A stretch of 64,000 nt of DNA from Ancylobacter sp. TS-1 (GCF_009223885.1 NZ_CP045144.1:2902001-2966000); one strand, 5' to 3'; counted from the stretch's first letter, positions 18,139 to 26,238 are shown. Program-made: numbers and translations. The notes: generated by a model from the sequence alone, not told the origin.

Positions 18139-18861
18139 TCACTCCCGCTCGCCGGTGAAATTCAGCAGAAGCTGGAAGATGTTGATGAAGTTCAGGTAGA
18201 GCGAGAAGGCGCCGAACACGGCGAGCTTCTGCTGGGATTCGGCGTCGAAATTGTCGGCGTACTGCTCCTTGATCGACTGCGTGTCCCAGGCGGTCAGGCC
18301 GACGAAGACGAGGATGCCGGCCACCGAGACGATGAACTGGAGCATCGTCGAGCCGAGGAAGATGTTCACCACGCTGGCGATCACCACGCCGATCAGGCCC
18401 ATGATCAGGAACGAGCCGAACTGCGAGAGGTCGCGCTTGGTCGTGTAGCCGTATAGGCTGGTGGCGCCGAACATGGTCGCGGCGATGAAGAAGGTGCGCG
18501 CGATCGAGGTGCCGGTGAAGACGAGGAAGATGGAGGCCATGGACAGGCCCATCACCGCGCAGAACGCCCAGAACATCGTCTGCGCCGCACTGCCCGACAT
18601 CGACTGCATGCGGAACGAGAAGAACAGCACGAAGGCGAGCGGGGCCAGCATCACCACCCATTTCAGCGGGGTGGAGAAGATCGGCACGTAGAGCGCCGGC
18701 GTGGTGCCGACGACAAAGGCGACGACGCCGGTCAGCACGAGGCCGAGCGCCATGTAGTTGTAGACGCGCAGCATGTGGCGGCGCAGGCCCTCGTCATAGA
18801 CGGCCCGGTCGATGCCGCGGGCGCCGGTCTGCCACTGGAAGCCGGAATTCGGCGTGTTCAT
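18139..18861 (-). CDS. BAX inhibitor-1/YccA family membrane protein
   Basis: 240 aa with seven predicted hydrophobic helices from residue 35 to the end and the family landmarks TMFWAFCAVMGLSMASIF and LTAWDTQSIKEQY. Family members are Ca2+/H+ leak channels or modulators of FtsH-type proteases; the role here is unknown. First gene of a pair with DUF2076. Confidence 0.93.
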   Translation of the reverse strand: MNTPNSGFQWQTGARGIDRAVYDEGLRRHMLRVYNYMALGLVLTGVVAFVVGTTPALYVPIFSTPLKWVVMLAPLAFVLFFSFRMQSMSGSAAQTMFWAFCAVMGLSMASIFLVFTGTSIARTFFIAATMFGATSLYGYTTKRDLSQFGSFLIMGLIGVVIASVVNIFLGSTMLQFIVSVAGILVFVGLTAWDTQSIKEQYADNFDAESQQKLAVFGAFSLYLNFINIFQLLLNFTGERE

Positions 18862-18888
18862 GTCAGTCTCCCTGGGGATGATGTGGGT

Positions 18889-19701
18889 TCAGTACAGCGA
18901 GCGGGCAAGCTGCGCGGCCGTGCGATCGATGTCGCGCGCTCCGGCGGCCGCTCCCGCCGCGCGATCGGTGGGGGCGACGATGGCATAGGCGACCTCGCCG
19001 ACCTGCCAGTAGGCGGCGGTCAGGTCGTCCTTCGGCACGGTGGTGGCCGGCACCACGTCGAAGCTGCCGGGGCGCACCGCGAAGAGCGAGACGGCGCCGA
19101 GCTCGCGCGTGCGCACGGCAAGTTCGAGGCTCGGGCCGAAGGCGGAGGGGAAGACCTGCACGTCCTCCACCTTCCAGTCTTCCGGCAGCACCGGCATGAC
19201 AATGGCGGTGGCGGCACGGATCTCCGCCGGATCGTAGCGGTCGGCGCCGGGCTGCGAGCGCATGCCGGCGCGCACCTGCGCCGTGCGGTGGGCGCGCACC
19301 GCGTCCTCGACATAGGCCGGCGGCAGGGCGGAGGCGACGACGCGGCTGACCCCGAAATGGCCGAACTGGGCATGGGCGAACCAGCCGGCGCCGATGAGCA
19401 GCGCCACCGTCGCGGCGACCCGCAGCCGGCGCAGCCAGCGCTCGCGCGACAGCGCGCCTTCCAGCCGCCGGGCCGCCTCGGCGGTCGCCAGCCGCGCGGT
19501 GGCGGCCGAGGCCGGGCGCGGCGTCTCGGCCAGCGCGAGGCGCAGCTCGTCGCGGGTGCGCAGATCGGCCATCACCCGCGAGGCGGCGGCCGGATGCGCG
19601 CTGAGATAGGCCTCGACGTCGATGCGCCGCGCCACCGCGAGCTGGTCGTCGACATAGGCCTGCAAATCGTCGTCGGAGACGGGATCAACGGGACGGGTCA
19701 T
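18889..19701 (-). CDS. Membrane-anchored anti-sigma factor
   Basis: 270 aa. The cytosolic N-terminus VSDDDLQAYVDDQLAVARRIDVEAYLSAHP is the anti-sigma opening seen in RsiW/ChrR-like regulators, but without a zinc-binding H-x3-C-x2-C motif. One transmembrane helix lies at about residues 94-112 (RVAATVALLIGAGWFAHAQF). A periplasmic domain of about 155 residues may sense the signal. It overlaps the sigma gene by 17 bases, the usual sigma/anti-sigma arrangement, so it should hold that sigma factor inactive. Confidence 0.9.
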   Translation of the reverse strand: MTRPVDPVSDDDLQAYVDDQLAVARRIDVEAYLSAHPAAASRVMADLRTRDELRLALAETPRPASAATARLATAEAARRLEGALSRERWLRRLRVAATVALLIGAGWFAHAQFGHFGVSRVVASALPPAYVEDAVRAHRTAQVRAGMRSQPGADRYDPAEIRAATAIVMPVLPEDWKVEDVQVFPSAFGPSLELAVRTRELGAVSLFAVRPGSFDVVPATTVPKDDLTAAYWQVGEVAYAIVAPTDRAAGAAAGARDIDRTAAQLARSLY

Positions 19702-20266
19702 CCGCACCTCCCACAATGCGCAAACGGGTGGAAGGCCCGGCCGCGGCGCCGTCCTCGACGGCGCGCAGCGCGGCGCGGGCGCGCGACAGGCGCGACATCA
19801 GTGTCCCCTGCGGGATGCCGAGCGCGCTCGCGGCCTCGGCGTAGCCGAGCCCCTCTATGGCCACGAGATGCAGCGCCGCGCGCTGCTCCTCGGGAAGATC
19901 GAGAAAGGCGTCACGCACCTGGGCGAGGCGCAGGCTGTGCTCCTGCGCCGGGGCGACAACGGTATCGGCAAGGTCGCGGGCCTGCGCCTCGCGCCGGATC
20001 TGCGCGGTGCGCAGCCGGCGCCGGTCGATGAACACATTGTGCAGCACCGAGAGCAGCCAGCCACGCAGCCCGCCCGCCGCATCGCCGCGCTCGGCGTCGA
20101 AGCTGCCGCGCCGCTCATAGGCGCGCACCAGCGCGTCGTGCACGAGATCCTCGGCGTCGGTGTCGTCGCGGGTCAGCGAGCGCGCATAGCGGCGCAGGAC
20201 GGGGAGCTGCCCCATCACGTCGAACCGTATGCCGCCCTGCCGGCCGCTGGTCTTCTCGCGCCTCAT
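19685..20266 (-). CDS. ECF-type RNA polymerase sigma factor
   Basis: 193 aa with region 2 (LPVLRRYARSLTRDDTDAEDLVHDALVRAYE ... WLLSVLHNVFIDRRR) and region 4 (LPEEQRAALHLVAIEGLGYAEAASALGIPQGTLMSRLSRARAAL). It does not resemble EcfG, and no NepR/PhyR is nearby. The partner anti-sigma gene overlaps its end. ATG 20266 sits against a 12-base perfect palindrome; ATG 20215 (MGQLPVL) is an alternative start that fits the domain edge. Confidence 0.92.
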   Translation of the reverse strand: MRREKTSGRQGGIRFDVMGQLPVLRRYARSLTRDDTDAEDLVHDALVRAYERRGSFDAERGDAAGGLRGWLLSVLHNVFIDRRRLRTAQIRREAQARDLADTVVAPAQEHSLRLAQVRDAFLDLPEEQRAALHLVAIEGLGYAEAASALGIPQGTLMSRLSRARAALRAVEDGAAAGPSTRLRIVGGADDPSR

Positions 20267-20268
20267 AT

Positions 20269-20280
20269 TCCGTATACGGA
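20269..20280. promoter_or_regulatory. 12-bp perfect palindrome at the sigma-factor start
   Basis: TCCGTATACGGA, three bases upstream of the ATG at 20266 in the transcribed leader of the sigma gene. It could be an operator or a translation-control site. No second copy was noticed. Confidence 0.35.
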
Positions 20281-20336
20281 GCCGCCCGCCTCCCTATTCC
20301 ACCCGCCGTGACGATTTCTTGCGAGACACGCGGCGG

Positions 20337-20362
20337 GGAACGCGGCGGCGCCTTCGCCCGTT
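20337..20362 (+). promoter_or_regulatory. EcfG-type general stress promoter
   Basis: GGAAC (20337-20341), 17 bases, CGTT (20359-20362): an exact match to the alphaproteobacterial EcfG consensus GGAAC-N16/17-CGTT. Transcription would start near 20370, about 50 bases before the permuted kinase gene. Confidence 0.75.
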
Positions 20363-20420
20363 TATCTCCGCTGATGCCGACGCCCGTCGAGGCACTGTGA
20401 GGGAGGTTTCCGGCCGCGCC

Positions 20421-21596
20421 ATGACAACGGATGAAAAGACCACGCGCGAGAAGAAGACCGAGACACGGGCGAAGGAGAACCCGCCCGCCCTCGGCGTGCA
20501 CGGGGCGGCGACGCTCGCCGCCGTGACCGTCGACGCCTGCAACAGCCAGCTGCGCGAGGAGGACGGCTTCCTCGGCGACCGCGCCCGGCGCGCCTCCTTC
20601 TTCGAGGGACTGGAGCGCTGGCGCTCCGTCGCCGGCGGCACGCTGCCGCGCTTCGGCGACACGCCGACCGGCGAGCTGTCGAAGGCCTGCATCGACGAGG
20701 CGCTGGCCGAGGGCGAGCCGCATGAGCAGGCGCTGGTGCATGCCGCGATGGAAGATTACGCGCGCGACCTCGCGGCCGTGCTGCGGCGCCTGCTGCGCAC
20801 CAAGGACTGGCGCGGTACCGAGCGCATCGCGGTCGGCGGCGGGCTCACCGCCGGCCGCTTCGCCGCCATCGCGGTCGCCCGCGCCGAGCTGCTGCTGCGC
20901 GCCGACGACATCGCGGTCGAGCTGCGCCCGATCCGCAACGACCCGGACGAAGCCGGGCTGATCGGCGCCGCGCACCTCGCGCCGAGCTGGATGTTCGGCA
21001 GCTTCGACGACATCCTCGCGGTCGATATCGGCGGCACCAATATCCGCGCCGGCATCGTGAAGCTGAATCTCGGCAAGGCGGACGACCTGTCGAAGGCGCG
21101 GGTGCGCAGCTTCGATCTCTGGCGCCACGGCGACGACGACACCGGCCGCGACGACGCGGTGGAGCGGCTCGTCGACATGCTCAAGGACCTGATCGGCCAG
21201 GCGGAGAAGGAGGGGCTGAAGCTCGCCCCCTTCATCGGCGTCGCCTGCCCCGGCGCCATCGCCGCCGACGGCTCCATCGAGGCCGGCGGACAGAACCTTC
21301 CGGGCAATTGGGAGAGCGCGCGCTTCAACCTGCCCGCCGCGCTGTGGGACGCCATTCCCGAGATCGACGGCCACGAGACGGCGGTGGTGATGCACAACGA
21401 CGCCGTGGTGCAGGGGCTGAGCGAGGCGCCGTTCATGCAGGACGTCGAACGCTGGGGCGTGCTGACCATCGGCACCGGGCTCGGCAATGCCCGCTTCACC
21501 AACCGGGAGCGGCCGGGTCGGACCGGCAAGGCGGAAGGCGGGGAAAAGGACGGCAAGAGCGGCAGCAGGAAGAAGGGCGACGAAAAGAAGGGCTGA
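20421..21596 (+). CDS. ROK/sugar-kinase-like protein with circularly permuted motif order
   Basis: 391 aa, ASKHA fold expected. The usual order (phosphate-1, phosphate-2, adenosine, connect-2) is rearranged. The adenosine-type motif ERIAVGGGLTAGRF (about residues 136-149) and the C-terminal ROK-like PIRNDPDEAGLIGAAHLAP (about 172-190) come first. Then comes the phosphate-1 motif ILAVDIGGTNIRAGIV (about 199-214), the sugar-site region VACPGAIAADGSIEAGG and HNDAVVQG, and last the phosphate-2 motif LTIGTGLGNARF (about 350-361). The ROK zinc motif is absent and the tail is Lys/Gly-rich and probably disordered. ATG 20421 follows an EcfG-type promoter. Glucose or another sugar as substrate is only a guess. 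Confidence 0.8.
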   Translation: MTTDEKTTREKKTETRAKENPPALGVHGAATLAAVTVDACNSQLREEDGFLGDRARRASFFEGLERWRSVAGGTLPRFGDTPTGELSKACIDEALAEGEPHEQALVHAAMEDYARDLAAVLRRLLRTKDWRGTERIAVGGGLTAGRFAAIAVARAELLLRADDIAVELRPIRNDPDEAGLIGAAHLAPSWMFGSFDDILAVDIGGTNIRAGIVKLNLGKADDLSKARVRSFDLWRHGDDDTGRDDAVERLVDMLKDLIGQAEKEGLKLAPFIGVACPGAIAADGSIEAGGQNLPGNWESARFNLPAALWDAIPEIDGHETAVVMHNDAVVQGLSEAPFMQDVERWGVLTIGTGLGNARFTNRERPGRTGKAEGGEKDGKSGSRKKGDEKKG

Positions 21597-21662
21597 TGAG
21601 GTGCGTCGACCCGCCGCCGGTGCTGCGTCTCCGGTGTCAGGTCCCGGGCGCTTTCAGCCGGC

Positions 21663-22130
21663 CTAGGGGGCCGGCTTGCGCGGCGCGCGGCGACGGGGCG
21701 CCTTCGGCTCGGGGGCGTCCTCTTCGTCGTCCGCGCCTTCCCGCTCGCGGCGGGCCAGTTCCTCATATTCGGCGCGGATCGTCTCCAGCGCGGTGTCGTC
21801 CAGTTCCTCGAGGTCCAGCAGCACGCGGCGGGTGCCCTCGGTGCGGGCGATCAGTTCGTCGATCTTGATGTGCAGGGCGGCGGTGTCGCGGTTCTGGCTG
21901 TTCTGGATCACGAACACCATCAGGAAGGTGATGATGGTCGTCGAGGTGTTGATGATGAGCTGCCAGGTGTCGCCGAAGCCGGCAAAGGGGCCGGTGAGCC
22001 CCCAGACAAGGATGAGCGCGGCGGCGCCGACGAAGGTCGCCGGCTTGCCGGCGGCGACGGACACCCATTGGGCGAAGCGGGTGAAAGGCGACTGGTTCGG
22101 CCTGCCGGCCCGCGTGCTGCCCGACGCCAT
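21663..22130 (-). CDS. Low-affinity iron permease family protein
   Basis: 155 aa inner-membrane protein. Two hydrophobic helices (ATFVGAAALILVWGLTG, about residues 31-47, and WQLIINTSTTIITFLMVFVIQ, about 55-75) are followed by QNSQNRDTAALHIKIDELI, the family signature, and a charged Glu/Arg/Pro-rich tail. Named for similarity to fungal Fet4, but transport by the short bacterial form is unproven. An EcfG-type promoter lies 29 bases upstream. Convergent with the permuted kinase. Confidence 0.88.
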   Translation of the reverse strand: MASGSTRAGRPNQSPFTRFAQWVSVAAGKPATFVGAAALILVWGLTGPFAGFGDTWQLIINTSTTIITFLMVFVIQNSQNRDTAALHIKIDELIARTEGTRRVLLDLEELDDTALETIRAEYEELARREREGADDEEDAPEPKAPRRRAPRKPAP

Positions 22131-22158
22131 GGAAGATCCCTCACTGTTGCGGGGCGGG

Positions 22159-22184
22159 AACGCGGCGGCGCCCGTCATCGTTCC
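22159..22184 (-). promoter_or_regulatory. EcfG-type general stress promoter
   Basis: Minus strand GGAAC (22184-22180), 17 bases, CGTT (22162-22159): exact consensus. It points at the iron-permease-family gene starting at 22130. Confidence 0.72.
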
Positions 22185-22218
22185 CGCTCCGCGCACGGGG
22201 TGCTGCGCGCCGGCGCGG

Positions 22219-22407
22219 TCAGCGGTCCTTGACGTGCTCGGGCTTGCCCTTGCGCGGCGTCGCGGCGAAGTCCTCGAGCTGTTTCTCGGTCATGGACTCG
22301 ACCATCTGCTTCGAGGCGCCGCGCAGCGCGCTCTTGCTCGTCTCGCCGCGCTTGGCGGCCAGCGCCGCGCCGGCCGCCTTCTGCTGGGCCTTTGATTTCG
22401 CAGGCAT
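22219..22407 (-). CDS. DUF3008 small basic protein
   Basis: 62 aa, very Lys/Ala-rich (MPAKSKAQQKAAGAALAAKRG ... KSALRGASKQMVESMTEKQLEDFA). The family is common in Proteobacteria, usually near stress genes; function unknown. It follows the DUF892 gene by 78 bases in the same direction and may share its EcfG-type promoter. Confidence 0.85.
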   Translation of the reverse strand: MPAKSKAQQKAAGAALAAKRGETSKSALRGASKQMVESMTEKQLEDFAATPRKGKPEHVKDR

Positions 22408-22485
22408 GGAAGCCTCCCGGATGAGAGACGGCCGGCCCCGGCCCGGACAGGGGAGGATCCGGGGCGGGACCGGCCGGCGCGCGCC

Positions 22486-22992
22486 TTATTCGGCGGCGTG
22501 CAGGTTGACGCGGGATTCCGCCAGCTTGGTCAGCTTGGTGTCGGCGTTCTTCTCTTCCGTGAGGTTCTTCGCCAGCACCCCGGCGCAGTCCGGTCGGCCG
22601 AGCAGCTTGGCCCAGGCGATCAGCGTGCCGTAGCGGGTCATCTCGTAATGCTCCACCGCCTGCGCGGCGGCGATCAGCGCGGCGTCCAGCACCTGCTTGT
22701 CGGCCACCTCGCCGGCGACCTCCTCCGCCTCGTCGATGATGCCGTCGATGGCCGGGCAGTTGACCGCCTTCGGCTTGACGCCGTGCATGTGGAACACTTC
22801 CTCGACGCGCAGAATGTGGTTCTCGGTCTCGCCGAGATGATGCTTGAAGTCCGCCTTGAGCTGCGGATCATTCGCCTTCTCGATCATGGTCGGAAGCGCT
22901 TTCGCGATCTTCTTCTCCGCGTAATAGATGTCCTGAAGCGTGTGGACGAAGAGATCGTCCATCGTCTTGATGTCTTTCGAGAACAGACCCAT
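22486..22992 (-). CDS. YciE/YciF-type ferritin-like protein (DUF892)
   Basis: 168 aa four-helix-bundle protein with the DUF892 features DLFVHTLQDIYYAEKKIAKALPTM, DFKHHLGETENHILRVEEVF and AVEHYEMTRYGTLIAWAKLLG. The Glu/His pairs are the likely di-iron ligands. Members are stress-induced, often through the general stress sigma factor. It has an EcfG-like promoter about 95 bases upstream. ATG 22992 with AAGGAGG-like sequence before it. Confidence 0.93.
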   Translation of the reverse strand: MGLFSKDIKTMDDLFVHTLQDIYYAEKKIAKALPTMIEKANDPQLKADFKHHLGETENHILRVEEVFHMHGVKPKAVNCPAIDGIIDEAEEVAGEVADKQVLDAALIAAAQAVEHYEMTRYGTLIAWAKLLGRPDCAGVLAKNLTEEKNADTKLTKLAESRVNLHAAE

Positions 22993-23083
22993 GGTGAAGT
23001 CCTCCTTCCAGAGCGGTAATCATTTATGGTTGGCGGTAGTCGGCGGCGCCTCTACGCAAGGGCGATGCGGCCGACACCAGGAA

Positions 23084-23108
23084 AACCGGCTCGAACGAGG
23101 AACGTTCC
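23084..23108 (-). promoter_or_regulatory. EcfG-like promoter, one mismatch
   Basis: Minus strand GGAAC (23108-23104), 16 bases, GGTT (23087-23084) against the consensus CGTT. Upstream of the DUF892 gene. GGAACGTTCC here is also a perfect 10-base palindrome. Confidence 0.55.
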
Positions 23109-23117
23109 GCATTTTCA

Positions 23118-23561
23118 TCAGGCGTGAAGGCAGGGAGAACAGGCTACCGGCACGCCGAACGGCATCTGGTCTGGCGCGCGCGGGGGCAGTTCGATCGGCG
23201 CCGGGCGCGGCTCGTCGGCCGGCTCGTCGACATCCGGCACGATGTCCGGGTCGGGGTCCGGCGGCGTCACCGGGTCGTCGATAGCCGGCGGGGGACGGTC
23301 GGGCGGATCGCGCGGCGGCGGGGCGGCCTGAGCGTCCGCGCGACGGGGCGGCGGCGCCGGCGGCGGGTCGCTGATGATCGGCTCCTCCGGGTCGCGGACC
23401 GGCGGGCGCACCGGATCGCGGACGGGCGCGGGAGCGGGCGGCGGTTCCGGCATCGGCGGCACGCCGGGCGCGGGCGTGTCCGGCCGCCCCGGGGGCGGCG
23501 GACTGCCGGGCGTCGGCGCGTTCGGTATCTGGGGAATAGGGCTCGGCGGGTTGGGGGTCAT
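23118..23561 (-). CDS. Proline-rich hypothetical protein
   Basis: 147 aa dominated by Pro with Asp, Glu and Arg (PTPGSPPPPGRP, PVRDPVRPPVRDPEEP, DPVTPPDPDPDIVPDVDEP). It has no signal peptide, no membrane helix and no known domain, and is probably unfolded. It is supported as a gene by GGGAGGAG before the ATG, by an EcfG-type promoter 36 bases upstream, and by a clear start. An overlapping frame on the same strand (23020-23598) is low-complexity and rejected. Function unknown. Confidence 0.7.
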   Translation of the reverse strand: MTPNPPSPIPQIPNAPTPGSPPPPGRPDTPAPGVPPMPEPPPAPAPVRDPVRPPVRDPEEPIISDPPPAPPPRRADAQAAPPPRDPPDRPPPAIDDPVTPPDPDPDIVPDVDEPADEPRPAPIELPPRAPDQMPFGVPVACSPCLHA

Positions 23562-23596
23562 CGGCTGTCTCCTCCCGTGCGGACCGTGCGAGGACC

Positions 23597-23621
23597 AACG
23601 TCTCCCCGTCCGGGCGGTTCC
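23597..23621 (-). promoter_or_regulatory. EcfG-type general stress promoter
   Basis: Minus strand GGAAC (23621-23617), 16 bases, CGTT (23600-23597): exact consensus with the shorter spacer. It drives the proline-rich gene with a leader of about 30 bases. Confidence 0.7.
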
Positions 23622-23743
23622 TCGCGGAGCCCTGCGGCGGCCGCAGGGCGGGGCCGTGACGCCCGCTCCTGTGGCCCTTGCCGGGCGCGCCGGCCCGCTA
23701 TAATCCCCGGCGGACGGGCATCGCCAGCGAAGGTGGACGCGAC

Positions 23744-24988
23744 GTGCGGCAGGACAGCGGACAGCGGGACGTTTCGGACGGCGACGCGGCGGGCCCTGCC
23801 GGGGGCGTGATCCCTGAAATCGCCGCGCAGGCGGAAGAGCTTGCCGGCTGGCGCCGCACCCTGCACGCCATGCCGGAGACCGCCTTCGAGGAGCGCCGCA
23901 CCAGCGCCTTCGTCGCTGAAAAGCTCGAGAGCTTCGGCCTTCCCGTGCATCGCGGCCTTGCCGGAACCGGGATCGTGGCGACGCTGAAGGGCAAGGGGGA
24001 CGAGGGCCCCGCAATCGGCCTGCGCGCCGACATGGACGCGCTCGACATCCATGAGGCGACCAACCTGCCCTGGCGTTCCGACACGCCCGGCAAGATGCAC
24101 GCCTGCGGCCATGACGGCCACATGACCATGCTGCTCGCCGCCGCGCGCCATCTCAGCCGGAATCCGGATTTCAAAGGCACGGTGCATTTCATCTTCCAGC
24201 CCGCCGAGGAGAACGAGGGCGGGGGCAAGGTGATGGTCGATCAAGGCCTGTTCGACCTGTTCCCGATGCAGGCGGTGTATGGCCTGCACAACTGGCCCAA
24301 CGCGCCCTTCGGCACCTTTCTCGGCCGGCCCGGCGCCATGTTCGCCGCCTTCGACATCTTCGAGGTGAAGGTGATCGGGCGCGGCGCCCACGCCGCCATG
24401 CCCCAGCGCGGCATCGACCCGGTGCTGGCGGCCTCCCATCTCGTCGCCCAGCTCCAGTCCATCGTTTCGCGCTCGGTGAGCCCGCAGGAGGCGGCGGTGG
24501 TCACCGTCACCCAGATCCATGGCGGCGACACCTGGAACGTCATTCCCGACGAGGTGGTGCTGCGCGGCACGGTGCGCAGCTTCTCGCGCGAGGTGCGCGA
24601 CCTCGCCGAGACGCGTTTCCGCGCCATCGTCGAGGGCGTGTGCGCGGCGCAGGGCGCGCGGGCGGAAATGCGCTACGACCGGCGCTATCCCTCGCTGGTC
24701 AACCACGCCCGCGAGTTCGGCCAGTCGCTGGCCGCCGCGCGGGCGACGGCGGGCGACCGGGTCGTGCCGGATTTCGAGCCGATCATGGCGGCGGAGGATT
24801 TCGCCTACATGCTGGAGGCGGTGCCGGGCGCCTATCTGTGCCTCGCCAGCGGCCCCGGCCCGAACCTGCACAACGCGCAGTACGACTTCAACGACGCGCT
24901 GATCCCGGTCGGCGCCAGCTACTGGGTCAATCTGGTGGGCGACGTGCTGGCCCCTTCCGCGCAGAGCGACCCGGGCGGGCCGGGCTGA
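23744..24988 (+). CDS. M20 family amidohydrolase/aminoacylase (hippurate hydrolase type)
   Basis: 414 aa zinc peptidase-fold enzyme that deacylates N-acyl amino acids. The metal-site blocks are IGLRADMDALDIHE, HACGHDGHMTMLL and FQPAEENEGGGKVMV; the dimerisation insert contains VIGRGAHAAMPQRGIDP; the final His is in GPNLHNAQYDFND. The best start is GTG at 23744 with AAGGTGG eight bases upstream; the longer frame begins inside the gap. The MFS gene starts two bases after the stop, so they form an operon. Substrate unknown. Confidence 0.92.
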   Translation: MRQDSGQRDVSDGDAAGPAGGVIPEIAAQAEELAGWRRTLHAMPETAFEERRTSAFVAEKLESFGLPVHRGLAGTGIVATLKGKGDEGPAIGLRADMDALDIHEATNLPWRSDTPGKMHACGHDGHMTMLLAAARHLSRNPDFKGTVHFIFQPAEENEGGGKVMVDQGLFDLFPMQAVYGLHNWPNAPFGTFLGRPGAMFAAFDIFEVKVIGRGAHAAMPQRGIDPVLAASHLVAQLQSIVSRSVSPQEAAVVTVTQIHGGDTWNVIPDEVVLRGTVRSFSREVRDLAETRFRAIVEGVCAAQGARAEMRYDRRYPSLVNHAREFGQSLAAARATAGDRVVPDFEPIMAAEDFAYMLEAVPGAYLCLASGPGPNLHNAQYDFNDALIPVGASYWVNLVGDVLAPSAQSDPGGPG

Positions 24989-24989
24989 C

Positions 24990-26234
24990 ATGCCCGTGTC
25001 GCCGGCCACATCGCCCGCCTCGCCTCATCACCGCCCGCCCGACGGGAGAACCCCCTTCATCGTCGGGCTCGGCGTGGCGCAACTCTGCTCCTGGGGCACG
25101 CTCTATTACAGCTTCCCGCAGATCGCGCAGGCGATGGGCGCCGAACTCGGCTGGTCGAAGGCCGAGCTTTACGGCGCGGCGACGCTGGGGCTCGCCTTCG
25201 CGGGCCTTGCCGCCTATCCGGTCGGCGCCGGCATCGACCGCGGCCATGGCCGCGCGATCATGGCCGGCGGCTCGGTGCTGGCGGGGCTGCTCTTCGTGCT
25301 GTGGTCGCAGGCCGGCAGCATGATGGTGTTCTATGCCGCCGTCGCCGGCCTCGGCGCCATGCAGGCGGCGACGCTCTACGAGCCGGCCTTCGCCGTCGTC
25401 GCCCGCCGCGCCGGCGCGCTCCAGGCGCGTCCCGGCATCACCGCGCTCACTCTGTGGGGCGGCTTCTCCTCCACCGTCTTCGTGCCGCTGATCCAGTTCC
25501 TGATCGACACTGTCGGCTGGCGGGATACGCTGCTGGTGCTGGGCGCGGTGAACGTCCTTGTCTGCGCCACGGCGAATTTCCTGTCGGTCGATTCCTCGCG
25601 CGACACGCCTGCGCCGCGCGTGGCGGACGATACCGTCCCGCGCCGCTCGCCGGTGGGCGAGGCGCTGCGCCAGCCGGCCTTCTGGGCGCTCGCCCTGGCG
25701 TTCACCGCCTATTCCGCGATGTTCTCGGGCTTCACCTTCCACGTCTACCCGCTGCTGGTGGAGCGCGGCTTCGATCTCGCCAGCGTCGTCGGCGCCATCG
25801 CCATCATCGGCCCGGCGCAAGTCGCCGGCCGCGTGGCGGTGTCGGTGTTCGCCCCGCGCGCGCCGGTGCGGGCGGTCGGCTCGGTGATCGTGGCGGTGTT
25901 TCCGCTCGCCTTCCTGGCGCTGGAATTCATGCCGCCGGACTTTCGCTGGGTGGCGCTGTTCGCCATCGGCTTCGGTGCCGTCAACGGCATCATCACCATC
26001 GTGCGTGGGCTGATCGTGCCCGAGCTGATCACCCGGCGGGCCTATGGTGCGGTGAACGGCGCGCTGTCGGTCCCGGCGACCCTCTCGCGCGCGCTCGCCC
26101 CCGCCGGCCTCGCCGCGCTGTGGACCGCGACCGGCTCCTACGACGCGGTGCTCTTCGCCGTGATCGCGCTGGCGCTGGTGCTCGCCCTCGGCTTCTGGAC
26201 CGCCGCGCTGGTCGCGCGCCCGGTCGAGGACTGA
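24990..26234 (+). CDS. MFS transporter
   Basis: 414 aa with about 12 hydrophobic helices and the MFS loop between helices 2 and 3 (YPVGAGIDRGHGRAIM). Resembles the oxalate/formate-antiporter-like or OFA-like MFS branch with an LCSWGTLYYSFPQIAQAMG first helix. Coupled to the M20 hydrolase, so it may import its acyl-amino-acid substrate or export the product. Confidence 0.9.
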   Translation: MPVSPATSPASPHHRPPDGRTPFIVGLGVAQLCSWGTLYYSFPQIAQAMGAELGWSKAELYGAATLGLAFAGLAAYPVGAGIDRGHGRAIMAGGSVLAGLLFVLWSQAGSMMVFYAAVAGLGAMQAATLYEPAFAVVARRAGALQARPGITALTLWGGFSSTVFVPLIQFLIDTVGWRDTLLVLGAVNVLVCATANFLSVDSSRDTPAPRVADDTVPRRSPVGEALRQPAFWALALAFTAYSAMFSGFTFHVYPLLVERGFDLASVVGAIAIIGPAQVAGRVAVSVFAPRAPVRAVGSVIVAVFPLAFLALEFMPPDFRWVALFAIGFGAVNGIITIVRGLIVPELITRRAYGAVNGALSVPATLSRALAPAGLAALWTATGSYDAVLFAVIALALVLALGFWTAALVARPVED

Positions 26235-26238
26235 GGCG

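Noticed and set aside
19685..20266. The ECF sigma factor as EcfG itself
   Set aside because: Sequence and the membrane anti-sigma partner differ from EcfG/NepR/PhyR; nearby GGAAC promoters alone do not make it EcfG.
21656..21676. Hairpin AGCCGGCC/GGCCGGCT over the stop codon of the iron-permease-family gene
   Set aside because: No T-run on either side; a chance GC palindrome is likely, though it could slow convergent transcription.
23020..23598. A 192-codon frame overlapping the proline-rich gene
   Set aside because: No ribosome site or domain; the alternative frame has a strong Shine-Dalgarno and a promoter.
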